Assembly: GCA_964469165.1 (NCBI GenBank) | Contig: CAYXXZ010000005.1 | Coordinates: 4,680 to 68,679 of the forward strand | Source: CAYXXZ01 sp964469165 | Lineage (GTDB): Bacteria > Pseudomonadota > Gammaproteobacteria > Pseudomonadales > Porticoccaceae | Direction of reading: 5' to 3' | DNA length: 64,000 bases | Shown here: positions 51,416 through 60,171 of the stretch, piece by piece | Numbering within the stretch: the first letter of the stretch is position 1 | How the letters are laid out: every line of letters starts with the position of its first letter | Made by a program: the position numbers and the translations under genes | Notes under the pieces: generated by a model | Told to the model about the DNA's origin: nothing | Database searches by the model: none | The model's input: the letters and a program-made list of their open reading frames with translations, nothing else

Positions 51416-52192
51416 TCAAAACTGCGGTTCGCGTCGCTCCATAAAAGCGGCAAGACCCTCTTGTATTTCTGGAGAAGCCACGAGGTCTGGAATTGCCTTA
51501 ACTTCCATTTCTAGTCCGTCAGCGAGTGTAGAATCCAGCCCTTGTCGTGCGAGTCGCTTCATAAGTGCAATACCTTTCGGGTTACGGTTAGAAAGAGTCT
51601 TACAGTAAGCCATGGCTTCCTTATGAAGCTGATCATCCGCAATAATTTGATTCACAAGGCCCCACCGCTCAGCTGTTTCAGCATCTATCCATCGAGAAGA
51701 GTAAAACAAATCAAAGGCCCGGCGAAGCCCGATAATGCGCGGCAATCTCTGCGTTCCTCCCCACCCTGGAATCAGCCCGTAATTTGCATGTTGATCACCT
51801 AACCGAGCGGTTTTCCCAGCTATCACTACATCACATGCCAATATCAACTCCAGGCCACCAGCCAAGCATAACCCTTGTACTGCGGCCACTATGGGTAAAT
51901 GACTCTTCTCAAAATTAGACAGCACTGTGTGTCCCAATGCAGAATTTATACCTGCTTCCTCCCCATTGCCTCCAAAACCATTAATTTGCTCAAGATCAGC
52001 ACCAGTGCAAAAATGTTTACCCTGCGATTGAATTAGAACAGCCCTAATATTGCGGTCGGACTCAAAATCATGCAATGCTTCGCCGATTATCTTAAAAACC
52101 TGCCGCGACAAACAGTTGAATTTTTCTGGCCTCGCCAACTCGATTATTCCAACCCGATCGACGCGAAGGATGTTTACTGGAAAACTTTCCAT
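51416..52192 (-). CDS. Enoyl-CoA hydratase/isomerase family protein
   Basis: A 258-residue crotonase-fold enzyme. IQSQGKHFCTGADLEQINGF near residue 55 and QGLCLAGGLELILACDVVIA near 105 form the oxyanion hole. DQHANYGLIPGWGGTQRLPR near 130 has the GGTQRLPR motif of true hydratases but no obvious pair of Glu residues; Tyr and Pro occupy the region. The C-terminus AAFMERREPQF is typical. Codon and base use are AT-rich compared with hydratases elsewhere in the window, suggesting a different origin. It is last of a minus-strand series with MaoC-like and MDR genes. Confidence 0.92.
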   Translation of the reverse strand: MESFPVNILRVDRVGIIELARPEKFNCLSRQVFKIIGEALHDFESDRNIRAVLIQSQGKHFCTGADLEQINGFGGNGEEAGINSALGHTVLSNFEKSHLPIVAAVQGLCLAGGLELILACDVVIAGKTARLGDQHANYGLIPGWGGTQRLPRIIGLRRAFDLFYSSRWIDAETAERWGLVNQIIADDQLHKEAMAYCKTLSNRNPKGIALMKRLARQGLDSTLADGLEMEVKAIPDLVASPEIQEGLAAFMERREPQF

Positions 52193-52272
52193 ATCATTTC
52201 CGATGTATACTGATAAAAAATATTTAAAGGTTAATTACTAGAGTTAAATATCAAGAGGGTGCACATAATATA

Positions 52273-53280
52273 TCAGCGATATTCTCCAACATTCCCTTTA
52301 ACCACCAGAATCTCACCCTCCTGAACCACTTCATTTCTCTGGTTAACTATTTGAAGCCCGTAGATCACAACATGCTTCTCCTTATTATTCTTGGTCACCC
52401 TGACACTCTTGATCTGATATATGCAGTGAACGGTGTCACCTATTCTGACTGGACGAAGAAAAATAGAGTTATCGCCAAGATGGCCAATATCCTGAGCGGT
52501 ATTATCGGTTTTGGCTCTCGCATACCAGCTATCCCTAGCCCAAAAACCCAAAGCCCAATCAAACACAAGCATGGGCGGCACAATTCGCCCACCACGACTA
52601 GAGGCATAGACTTCATCCACATAGATCGGATTATAATCGCCGGTTAAGCCTGAAAAATTAACTATGTCGGCCTCTGTCATTGTGCGACCACTGGTAACGC
52701 CACCCGTGCCAACGACAAAATCTCTTATATTGTAATCTTTTACAGCGTCAAAAGGAATTTCCGCTGGCTGCCATAAAGTTGAAGACGAGGGTTCAGAGAA
52801 CATGGCATCGTCAGAAGCTGCTCTTAGCTTCACATTTACTCGAAACACCCCATCGTATACAGGTTCATTTTTATAGTTAATTATTTTGAAATGCGTTTCT
52901 ATGGTGCCAAAACCATTTGAAACATTAACAGGTGGTTTCTTGACGAGATTCCATTCCACCCTAACGGTGTCTCCGGAGTATATGGCTGACCGATAATTAA
53001 TATTAAAACCTGAAAGATAACTTCCAGGAACGCTTCTACCAACCGTATGACCGGCATCCAACGACAACAGACCCATGGCCATACTACAGCCGAGAAGCCC
53101 GTGAGCAATGCGGCCACCATAAAATGTTTGTTCCGCCTGATGAGCAGCAAGATGGAGAAAACTGTAGTCGCAGGTAATACCGGCAAAACTGACTATCTCC
53201 GGATCACCTATAGTCCGCATTCTTGTTACGCCAGATTGACCGGCTTCGTAATCTTCAAAACAAGTATATTTATTTATCAT
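52273..53280 (-). CDS. Double hot-dog MaoC-like dehydratase
   Basis: A 335-residue protein with two MaoC-like hot-dog repeats. The first opens GDPEIVSFAGITCDYSFLHL then AAHQAEQTFYGGRIAHGLLG. The second opens TEADIVNFSGLTGDYNPIYV then DEVYASSRGGRIVPPMLVFD. The canonical Asp-x4-His dyad is partly retained: the first half has Asp with His after Leu, and the second has Asp but Tyr where His is usual. One half may therefore be catalytic. Likely substrates are enoyl- or hydroxyacyl-CoAs. It is AT-rich. It lies between an MDR and a hydratase gene, both on the same strand. Confidence 0.88.
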   Translation of the reverse strand: MINKYTCFEDYEAGQSGVTRMRTIGDPEIVSFAGITCDYSFLHLAAHQAEQTFYGGRIAHGLLGCSMAMGLLSLDAGHTVGRSVPGSYLSGFNINYRSAIYSGDTVRVEWNLVKKPPVNVSNGFGTIETHFKIINYKNEPVYDGVFRVNVKLRAASDDAMFSEPSSSTLWQPAEIPFDAVKDYNIRDFVVGTGGVTSGRTMTEADIVNFSGLTGDYNPIYVDEVYASSRGGRIVPPMLVFDWALGFWARDSWYARAKTDNTAQDIGHLGDNSIFLRPVRIGDTVHCIYQIKSVRVTKNNKEKHVVIYGLQIVNQRNEVVQEGEILVVKGNVGEYR

Positions 53281-53348
53281 GTCTTTTTCTCGATGCTAAT
53301 AATAAATTTTATAAACAATAGAAGCCCACACTACTGACCAGAACGTTG

Positions 53349-54410
53349 TCACATTTTTGATCGCTCAGTAATCAGCACTACACGTCCTTTTACTTTTCGC
53401 TCCGACATCATCGATAAAACTTTGGCAGCGTCTTCCATTCTGTAAGTTGCCGTTATCTGAGGGCGTAAAAACCCTTGGTCAAACCACCCAAAAAGCTTTT
53501 CCATACGTTTCGGATTACGGCCTGGAAGCCTGACCTGATCATCCACCGGCTGTATACCCATGATATCTCCATCCTTGAAAAGTACAGGAGCAAGAGAGAC
53601 ACGTGGCACACCTGCTGCAAACCCGATCGATAAGTATCTACCATGCCAAGCCAAAGCCCGCAAAGCCGGCTCAGCATAAGTGCCACCCACACCATCAAAA
53701 ACGACATTATAACCAGCGTTATCATGAACGCTGTTGATTTCACCAATACTCGGGACATACCCGTTATCACCAACTGAGCAATCAATAAGCTCCCTCATTA
53801 AATTTTTTTGACTTTCAATATCCAGCTTTTCGCTTGGATAGAGTACAGCTGCATCCGCGCCACGGGAAATTGCCAAGTCCAGTTTTTCTCTAGATGATGC
53901 CGCTGCCACAACCTTTGCGCCTATCGCTTTTCCAACTTCTACCGCCGCCAGCCCTGCCCCTCCCCCAGCGGCCAGAACCAACATCGTTTCATTGGCGAGA
54001 AGCTTCGCGCGATCAGAAATAGCGTAGTCTGCTGTCAAAGCAACAACATAAAATGTGCTTGCAGTTTGCATATCCATACTGTCAGGGATAGGAAAAATTT
54101 CGTCCTCTAAAAAAATTACCTCCTCCGCATAAGTGCCTTGTGGCTTGGAGCCCAACACCCTCTGACCCAGCCTTATTTTAGTAACTCCTTCACCTACTGC
54201 AATCACGATACCGGCAGCCTCAACACCTGGAGTAAATGGAAACTGACGCTTTAACTGTGAACGCCCACTCACAGCAAGAATATCCGTAAAATTTACACCA
54301 ATGGAATGAATTTCAACCAACACCGTTCCAACACCTACTTCTGGCGTGGAAACATTCTCAACCTTAAGATTTTCCAGTGAACCGAACTCACGACAGACCA
54401 TCGCTCGCAT
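53349..54410 (-). CDS. Quinone-oxidoreductase-like MDR protein
   Basis: A 353-residue zinc-free MDR of the NADPH:quinone oxidoreductase group. VLVEIHSIGVNFTDILAVSG near residue 35, PFTPGVEAAGIVIAVGEGV near 65 and the Rossmann segment AAGGGAGLAAVEVGKAIGAK near 150 are typical. An insertion near 200-235 (LIDCSVGDNGYVPSIGEINS) lengthens the NADP domain compared with the usual 325-residue proteins. AGGAG precedes the ATG. It is AT-rich like its neighbours. It would reduce an enoyl-CoA, enone or quinone. Confidence 0.9.
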   Translation of the reverse strand: MRAMVCREFGSLENLKVENVSTPEVGVGTVLVEIHSIGVNFTDILAVSGRSQLKRQFPFTPGVEAAGIVIAVGEGVTKIRLGQRVLGSKPQGTYAEEVIFLEDEIFPIPDSMDMQTASTFYVVALTADYAISDRAKLLANETMLVLAAGGGAGLAAVEVGKAIGAKVVAAASSREKLDLAISRGADAAVLYPSEKLDIESQKNLMRELIDCSVGDNGYVPSIGEINSVHDNAGYNVVFDGVGGTYAEPALRALAWHGRYLSIGFAAGVPRVSLAPVLFKDGDIMGIQPVDDQVRLPGRNPKRMEKLFGWFDQGFLRPQITATYRMEDAAKVLSMMSERKVKGRVVLITERSKM

Positions 54411-54626
54411 ACTTTTACTCCTATAACAAGTTTATGAAAATGACCACACCCTCATCCTCGGATGTTGCAGAGAAAATGGACAGGCTCTAATTGGAAAATA
54501 CCACGCGATATCCTTGCTACTTTTCTAATTCATCAAGAAATCTGAGATTCTCGCTTCGATATAGAATTGCAAATTAACAGATCAGGTTGAATTTCTAAAA
54601 ACGCGCATTACAAAAACAAGAAAATC

Positions 54627-54648
54627 CCTCACTCCTTCCGGAGTGAGG
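54627..54648 (-). terminator. Rho-independent terminator of the STN-type TonB receptor gene
   Basis: On the minus strand a perfect 9-bp stem CCTCACTCC / GGAGTGAGG with a 4-base loop is followed by GATTTTCTTG. It lies 36 bases beyond the receptor stop, so the receptor is probably not co-transcribed with the MDR gene downstream. Confidence 0.75.
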
Positions 54649-54683
54649 AGACTGTACACCATTGCGGGAAAAGAGACGTATTT

Positions 54684-57200
54684 TCAGAAGCTATATTCTA
54701 CCGCGACGCCACCGGTCCTCGGAGCTGCGGCAGTCACAAAGTCGCCAAATGATCCACTGCTTGTTTGGTAAGAATACTTATCATCCGTCAGATTTTTACC
54801 GAAAAAACTTAGTTTAAGCCTTTCATCCAAGGTAGACCAAGACAACTCAGCATTGAGTAAACTGTAGGAATCCTGTTTCAGCCGGTTCTCCGGCTCCCAG
54901 AAAAAGCCATCGTTGTAGTAATAGTTGACGGCCATAGCTATCCTTCCCGTTTCGATGGGTATAGTATAGCTACCACCAAGATTCACCGTGTAGTCCGGGG
55001 CTCGAATGAGATCGTTACCCCGCCCATCACGCACTCCCACTATATTTCCCCCAGCAGGGTTTGCCGTCGCGACAGGCATACCTGGGAATTTGGTGTATTC
55101 TGTATCCAGTACCGACAGCCCAAAACGCAATTCCAAGTTATCCGCCACCAATGCAATGACATCTAATTCAGCACCCAAAATCTCTGCTTCCGCAGCATTC
55201 AAGAGCCGTACAGTACCCTGGAATATCTGAGTCAACTGCATATCCGTGTAATCATAGTAAAAGGCAGATGCGTTGAAATGCACTCTGTTATCCAACAAAG
55301 TGGCTTTAATACCGATTTCAAATGCGTCGAGAATCTCGGGATCAACAGGACCTACAGCCCCATCCAGGGCACCTGATGTGTTATATACCCCACTCTTAAA
55401 GCCGCGACTGTAACTACCAAAGACCATTATCTCCTCTGAAATCCGATGATCGATAGATAACCGCCAGGTCGGTTCTACCCATGACTCATCACCAGTAATT
55501 TGCGGTAGCGGCACATTCATGGAGCCAAAATCCAAGTGCCTATCAATAACCAATTCTCGCTCATCCCGGGTGAAACGAATACCCGCAGTAATATTTGTCT
55601 TTTGTGTAATAGCGTAATTCCCTTGAGCAAAGGCGGCATATGACTGAGAATCCTGGACTGGATATGCCAAAAAAGCTTCCGCACCTGTAGATCCAGATAT
55701 CCCCAACCCACTTAATTTAAACGGATTATACTTGGAGGTCTCGTTCATGTAGTATAGGCCAATTACCCACTGCAACTTACTTTCATAAGTTGAAAGCAAT
55801 TGAAGCTCTTGGGAAAAAAACTCGGACTCAACTTTCAGATCAGCCCTTATCAAATTAAGTGGTGTGGAATCTTGGTCAAGCAGCCCAAAAGTATTACTAG
55901 ACCTATACCCAGAAATACTGACAAAATCCACCATATCGAAATTGTGAGTAAGCTTTAGTGACGCACCCCACGATCTAGCCCTGGTAAAGGCATCAATATC
56001 CGCTTCAACATTATAAAATTCACCAGTGTAAGTTGTTACACCATCTGCGCCGATTGAACCGGGAGCAAGCTGACGTGCAATAACTGTATTTTCTTTTCTT
56101 TCCGCATAATCTAGGGATAAACGCCCCTGGGTATTTTCGCTGAAATCGATTAGCCAGCTATTGCGTACCGCTCTGGAATGTATGTCAGCCTTATTGCTGT
56201 CATTACCAGTAATTAGGTTTTTTCCAAATCCTTCACCCTGATTTACATAGGAAAGTGCGATATCTGCAGCGATATTATCAGTCAGCCCGTTCGTGGCATA
56301 AAAATTTGTTGTCAGTGTCTCATAGCTGCCATAGGACGCTCTCAGGTTAGCGGAAAAATCATGTTGTGGATCTTTGGTAATAATGTGCATCAATCCACCG
56401 GTGGCATTGCGCCCGAACAAAGTCCCTTGCGGACCCTTCAAGACTTCAATACGCTCAATACTATTAAAATTTTGAACGGCAGCAAACATACTGGAAGTAT
56501 AGACCCCATCCACATAAGTAGAGATGCTACTCTCGTCTCCAGCCGCTCCATTCTGGGTACCAACACCACGCAAGAAAGGTTGTGACGCACCGATTTGGCG
56601 CGTCATCTGCATACCTGGAATAACCATCGACAGATCATCTGTTTTTGATATCACGGAATCCTGCAATATTGAACCGCCAAGTGCACTGATCGTAATAGGT
56701 ACATCCTGAAGGTTTTCAGCGCGCTTCTGCGCGGTAACAATAATTTCCTCAATTCCCCTTGTGCCAGCGGTATTGGCTTGCGCCATTGCCATCTCTGAAA
56801 TACCAAATATCGACATCAATAGTGTAGCCATTTTTCCAGCTGCTATTTTCTTATCGTTCATTATCTCCACCTCATCTTGAGCGAATTTTTCTCGTACTAT
56901 TGTTATAACTCCATGCTGTGTAAGGCTGCTAGACAAGTCTGTTTTATCGAATAGCCGATTTAGTGCCTGCCCTAGGGTATACCCTCCTATCAAAGGAGGA
57001 GTTTCGATTTTGTCAACATCTGCAGATTGAAATATAACCGCGTGCCCAGTCTGTCGAGACAGTGTCTTAGCCGACATAGCTGCTGTTCCTCTGGGAATAT
57101 TCAGAAGATAAACTTTGTCAGCTTCGTTATCTGCCATCGAGAATGGTGTAAAAAAGGCACAGGACAGAAAAAAATACATCCCGCACTTAGTTGCGACCAT
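54684..57200 (-). CDS. TonB-dependent receptor with N-terminal STN signalling domain
   Basis: An 838-residue outer-membrane receptor/transducer. Signal peptide MVATKCGMYFFLSCAFFTPF is followed by an STN domain at about 30-105 (YLLNIPRGTAAMSAKTLSRQ, GYTLGQALNRLFDKTDLSSS). A second signal-peptide-like segment follows (about 123-141: MATLLMSIFGISEMAMAQA). The TonB box EEIIVTAQKR lies near 151, with plug motifs ERIEVLKGPQGTLFGRNATG and a barrel ending GGVAVEYSF. FecR and sigma genes upstream complete a FecIRA-like signalling set. Start at ATG 57200; a TTG at 57275 is the alternative. Met114 has its own ribosome site (see 56859). It is AT-rich and a paralogue of the receptor encoded at 40700. Confidence 0.93.
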   Translation of the reverse strand: MVATKCGMYFFLSCAFFTPFSMADNEADKVYLLNIPRGTAAMSAKTLSRQTGHAVIFQSADVDKIETPPLIGGYTLGQALNRLFDKTDLSSSLTQHGVITIVREKFAQDEVEIMNDKKIAAGKMATLLMSIFGISEMAMAQANTAGTRGIEEIIVTAQKRAENLQDVPITISALGGSILQDSVISKTDDLSMVIPGMQMTRQIGASQPFLRGVGTQNGAAGDESSISTYVDGVYTSSMFAAVQNFNSIERIEVLKGPQGTLFGRNATGGLMHIITKDPQHDFSANLRASYGSYETLTTNFYATNGLTDNIAADIALSYVNQGEGFGKNLITGNDSNKADIHSRAVRNSWLIDFSENTQGRLSLDYAERKENTVIARQLAPGSIGADGVTTYTGEFYNVEADIDAFTRARSWGASLKLTHNFDMVDFVSISGYRSSNTFGLLDQDSTPLNLIRADLKVESEFFSQELQLLSTYESKLQWVIGLYYMNETSKYNPFKLSGLGISGSTGAEAFLAYPVQDSQSYAAFAQGNYAITQKTNITAGIRFTRDERELVIDRHLDFGSMNVPLPQITGDESWVEPTWRLSIDHRISEEIMVFGSYSRGFKSGVYNTSGALDGAVGPVDPEILDAFEIGIKATLLDNRVHFNASAFYYDYTDMQLTQIFQGTVRLLNAAEAEILGAELDVIALVADNLELRFGLSVLDTEYTKFPGMPVATANPAGGNIVGVRDGRGNDLIRAPDYTVNLGGSYTIPIETGRIAMAVNYYYNDGFFWEPENRLKQDSYSLLNAELSWSTLDERLKLSFFGKNLTDDKYSYQTSSGSFGDFVTAAAPRTGGVAVEYSF
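56859..56873 (-). promoter_or_regulatory. Internal Shine-Dalgarno and ATG inside the receptor gene
   Basis: On the minus strand GAGGTGGAGATA directly precedes the ATG for Met114 of the receptor, and the peptide from there (MNDKKIAAGKMATLLMSIFG) is a complete signal peptide. Translation from this site would give a normal TonB receptor of 725 residues without the STN domain. Use of the site is inferred. Confidence 0.55.
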
Positions 57201-57513
57201 CCTTGCAATCCGCAGCAATGAAGAGAACTCGTTGCCCCCCCCTAACAGCCTTAACTTATTAGTACCTCTGGCCAAAAAAACCTCTATATAAAAATTATAA
57301 ATTTGTATTTATAGTCGCCACTCAAAAAATCGATAGAATCATTTGTCGTCTGCTGAAGTAGTTATTTTTCAATTATCTTGCATCAATGATACGAAGTATT
57401 TTTTCAATACAACTATTAAAATAGATACACGACTAATTGGCCAATGTCATTAAAATAAGAATGGGGCAACCACATAATTCAGATGCGCAAGCCCTCAACG
57501 AGGGGTTTCAGCA
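57201..57513. other. 313-base AT-rich gap between receptor and fecR-like gene
   Basis: It holds the presumed promoter of the STN-type receptor. An open frame continues from the receptor to a TTG at 57275 but lacks family-like sequence. I see no perfect palindrome and could not identify an ECF-type -35/-10 pair with confidence. Confidence 0.5.
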
Positions 57514-58596
57514 TCAGGGATTATACTTAGACGCCAAGCTCAATCGTACTATGTCACCATCCAGATACTGCACATCAATACCATAGGCATGCTGAAGTGC
57601 ATCAAATAGAGATTGCGGGTCTTCTTTTCTGAAAATGCCTCCAAACTTTATCCCTCGCAGTTCAGAGTCAATAAACTCCACGTTCAAACTGGAGTATCGG
57701 CCTAACTCATTGACGACCTCTTCCAGTGGTGTATCAGCAAAATCCAGAAGCCCTTCTTGCCAGGCCAGCTCTCTCTGTAATTCTCGGGAAGACACAGTCA
57801 CAACCTCTTTGTTCTGTCTGGATACGTTGGCACGCTCTCCCGCAGCTAACGGTAGCGGCAAGGTATTCAAGATTTTTTCTGGTTCCTCTTTAGGCGTATT
57901 CACCGCTTTGTCGATCGTAGGTGGCTGTTGCAGAGATGAGGCTTCAGCTAGCTCCACCTTCCCCTCCACAACAGACACCGAGAAACTTTCTCCGCTAAAC
58001 CGCACCAAAAAAGCAGTACCAATTGCGCGGACGTAATTTTTGTCCACATAGACAATAAACGGCTTATCCGGATCGTGCGCCACATCGAAGTAGGCCTCAC
58101 CCGACAGCAGGCGCACCTTTCTCACCTGATTGCTGTAGTGCACTTCAAGCTGGCTGTTGGTATTCAGCTTGACCAGGGTGCCATCCGCCAGCTCGGCCTC
58201 CTGATAACCGCCGATAGGGGTGGAAAGCACCACCGGCTGTTCCAGCGGCTCGATGTTCCGGATCGTCACCACCAGCACCAGCGCCGACACTGCGACTGCG
58301 AGCAGTGCAAGCCCCCAGCCCTTGGGGGCCCAACCATGCAGTCCACTGGCGGCAGCAGCCGGCGCGTCGTTACGCCTGCTGTCACCCGGCAGAGTCAGCT
58401 CCGTCAGCACGTTGAGATCCATGGACAGCCTGGCCATCTGTTTGATCACGGCGGCATGCTTATGACTGCGTCCGATCCACTCGCGCAGCGCTTCCCTGTC
58501 GGCGGATGTCAGGCGACCAGATTCTATCTGTGCGATCCAGGCACAGGCTTCTGCAGTGATATCCGTACTTTTGTTGTCGCTGATACGTTTCTTCAT
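57514..58596 (-). CDS. FecR-family anti-sigma / sigma regulator
   Basis: A 360-residue inner-membrane protein. The N-terminal cytosolic FecR/DUF4880 region at about 10-55 (AEACAWIAQIESGRLTSADR) precedes one membrane span at about 94-112 (WGLALLAVAVSALVLVVTI). The periplasmic FecR domain at about 125-215 (VRLLSGEAYFDVAHDPDKPF) is followed by a C-terminal STN-like DUF4974 region at about 280-345 (TPLEEVVNELGRYSSLNVEF). It should receive the signal from the STN domain of the receptor encoded downstream and control the sigma factor encoded 30 bases upstream. The N-terminal half is GC-rich and the C-terminal half AT-rich, changing near 58070, which suggests a recombination point. Confidence 0.93.
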   Translation of the reverse strand: MKKRISDNKSTDITAEACAWIAQIESGRLTSADREALREWIGRSHKHAAVIKQMARLSMDLNVLTELTLPGDSRRNDAPAAAASGLHGWAPKGWGLALLAVAVSALVLVVTIRNIEPLEQPVVLSTPIGGYQEAELADGTLVKLNTNSQLEVHYSNQVRKVRLLSGEAYFDVAHDPDKPFIVYVDKNYVRAIGTAFLVRFSGESFSVSVVEGKVELAEASSLQQPPTIDKAVNTPKEEPEKILNTLPLPLAAGERANVSRQNKEVVTVSSRELQRELAWQEGLLDFADTPLEEVVNELGRYSSLNVEFIDSELRGIKFGGIFRKEDPQSLFDALQHAYGIDVQYLDGDIVRLSLASKYNP

Positions 58597-58626
58597 TGGT
58601 CGATCGTTACTGTATTGAACGCTCCT

Positions 58627-59187
58627 TCAGAGGTTCGTCACTTTCATCTCGTCGTCCACACCGGGACGGCCCGCTGTTCTTTCCATATGTTCCGCACACC
58701 GTTTCAGGCCCGCAGCCACATGTTTTTCCACCGTGCTAATGGAAATACCTAGCTCCTTGGATATTTCTTGGTGGGAGTGTCCATACACCTTCTTTAATAC
58801 AAACACTTTCTGACATTGTCGAGGCAGAGCACGCACGGCCTCTGCAAACCTGGCCATCTGTCTCTGGCTGTCGACACATTCTTCCAATGATGGTCCTGTA
58901 TCCACATACTCCTGCGGCGTCAGATCTTCAATAAGATCAACAAGGCGCTTCGATTCTCGATCCAGCTTCTTGCGTACAATGTTCTTCGAAATTCCGAATA
59001 AAAAGGCCCGCGGCGCGGTGATTTCCTTCGTTCGTTCAGCTTCCAGGGCGCGAAGGATCGTCTCCTGGCAAATATCTTCGATGTCGTGAGCATTACTCGA
59101 GAAACGCCTCAAAAAGCGCTTCAACACTGTTTGACTCTCGACAAACACGCTCATAACATCCTGATTCTTATCAATTATCTTCTTCAT
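58627..59187 (-). CDS. ECF sigma factor of the FecI type
   Basis: A 186-residue RNA polymerase sigma-70 family protein with region 2 (FSSNAHDIEDICQETILRAL, PRAFLFGISKNIVRKKL) at about 30-80. Region 4 is at about 115-165 (VRALPRQCQKVFVLKKVYGH, SHQEISKELGISISTVEKHV). The ATG at 59187 is preferred because AGGTGAG precedes it and the ECF sequence starts there; the open frame continues 27 codons upstream without similarity. With the FecR and STN-receptor genes downstream it forms a cell-surface signalling cassette. The expected target is the receptor promoter, as in Fec systems. Confidence 0.93.
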   Translation of the reverse strand: MKKIIDKNQDVMSVFVESQTVLKRFLRRFSSNAHDIEDICQETILRALEAERTKEITAPRAFLFGISKNIVRKKLDRESKRLVDLIEDLTPQEYVDTGPSLEECVDSQRQMARFAEAVRALPRQCQKVFVLKKVYGHSHQEISKELGISISTVEKHVAAGLKRCAEHMERTAGRPGVDDEMKVTNL

Positions 59188-59421
59188 CTCACCTACTGCT
59201 ATACGATGCGGCACGTTGTCGCGCCATCCTCCAACGGCAGGAATCCACCTGCAGACAATCGGTAACAAACAATACCCCTTATATGGATATGTACCTTTAC
59301 TACGGATAATCCGCTATTCGGCAGGTAAGAAGAGCCAAGCATTCCCTCAGCAGCACGGGTGCTTTAAGATCACAAACAAAGTATCGGATATCCGACATAC
59401 ATTGGTCCATCGATAACAGCC

Positions 59422-60171
59422 ATGAAAAGCTACCACGAATTGTTCGAGGAACGAGGTTCAGCCTACGACAGGGCGATGCGTGCCCATCCCCATGCTCGCG
59501 ACGAGGAATTCATGCAGGCCGTGCGGCGGGCGGAGTTGCGCCCCGGTCAGATCGTCGCCGATGTGCCCGCGGGTGGGGGCTATCTGTGCAACTATCTTCC
59601 GCCGGGCTGCCAGTGGCGGGGGCATGAGCCTTGCGCCAGTTTTTCCGAAAATGGCGGCAGCCATGGCGCTGCTCTCACGCAAGTGCCGCTGCTGCCGCTG
59701 CCGTGGGAGGACGCCAGTGTCGACACTGCTCTCAGTATCGCCGGCGTTCATCATCTCGACGACAAGGAGCCTCTGTTCCGCGAGTTCCTGCGGGTCGTCA
59801 GGCCGGGTGGCCGTTTGGTGGTATCGGACGTCGCGGCCGGCTCGAAAGTTGCGCGATTCCTCGACGGCTACGTGGGGGACAACAACAGCACCGGCCACGA
59901 GGGAGTTTTTCTCGATCGGCGCAGCATCGACGAATTGCGTCGAGCAGGCTGGACATTGCTCAGCGAAGAAATAGTGGATTTTCATTGGCTGTTCGACGAT
60001 CGCCAGGCCATGGCGACTTTTTGCCACGGTCTCTTTGATCTGTGCCGTTCCAGCGTCAACGACACTCTGGCCGCCATCGAAGATCAACTGGGGGTCGATA
60101 CACTGGGCAATGGTCGCATCGGCATGCGTTGGCAATTGATGACCGTGGTCGCGCGCCATGACGAACATTGA
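59422..60171 (+). CDS. Class I SAM-dependent methyltransferase
   Basis: A 249-residue methyltransferase. Motif I VADVPAGGGYL is at 45-55, the acidic/post-I region is near 70, motif II-like ALSIAGVHHLDDKEPLFREF lies near 110, and motif III-like VVRPGGRLVVSDVAAGSKVA near 130. The DVPAGGGYL variant and HHL segment place it with small-molecule methyltransferases. Its last 14 bases overlap the start of the ATP-grasp gene, so the two are translationally coupled. The substrate is unknown; a product or precursor of the ATP-grasp enzyme is the natural guess. Confidence 0.9.
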   Translation: MKSYHELFEERGSAYDRAMRAHPHARDEEFMQAVRRAELRPGQIVADVPAGGGYLCNYLPPGCQWRGHEPCASFSENGGSHGAALTQVPLLPLPWEDASVDTALSIAGVHHLDDKEPLFREFLRVVRPGGRLVVSDVAAGSKVARFLDGYVGDNNSTGHEGVFLDRRSIDELRRAGWTLLSEEIVDFHWLFDDRQAMATFCHGLFDLCRSSVNDTLAAIEDQLGVDTLGNGRIGMRWQLMTVVARHDEH

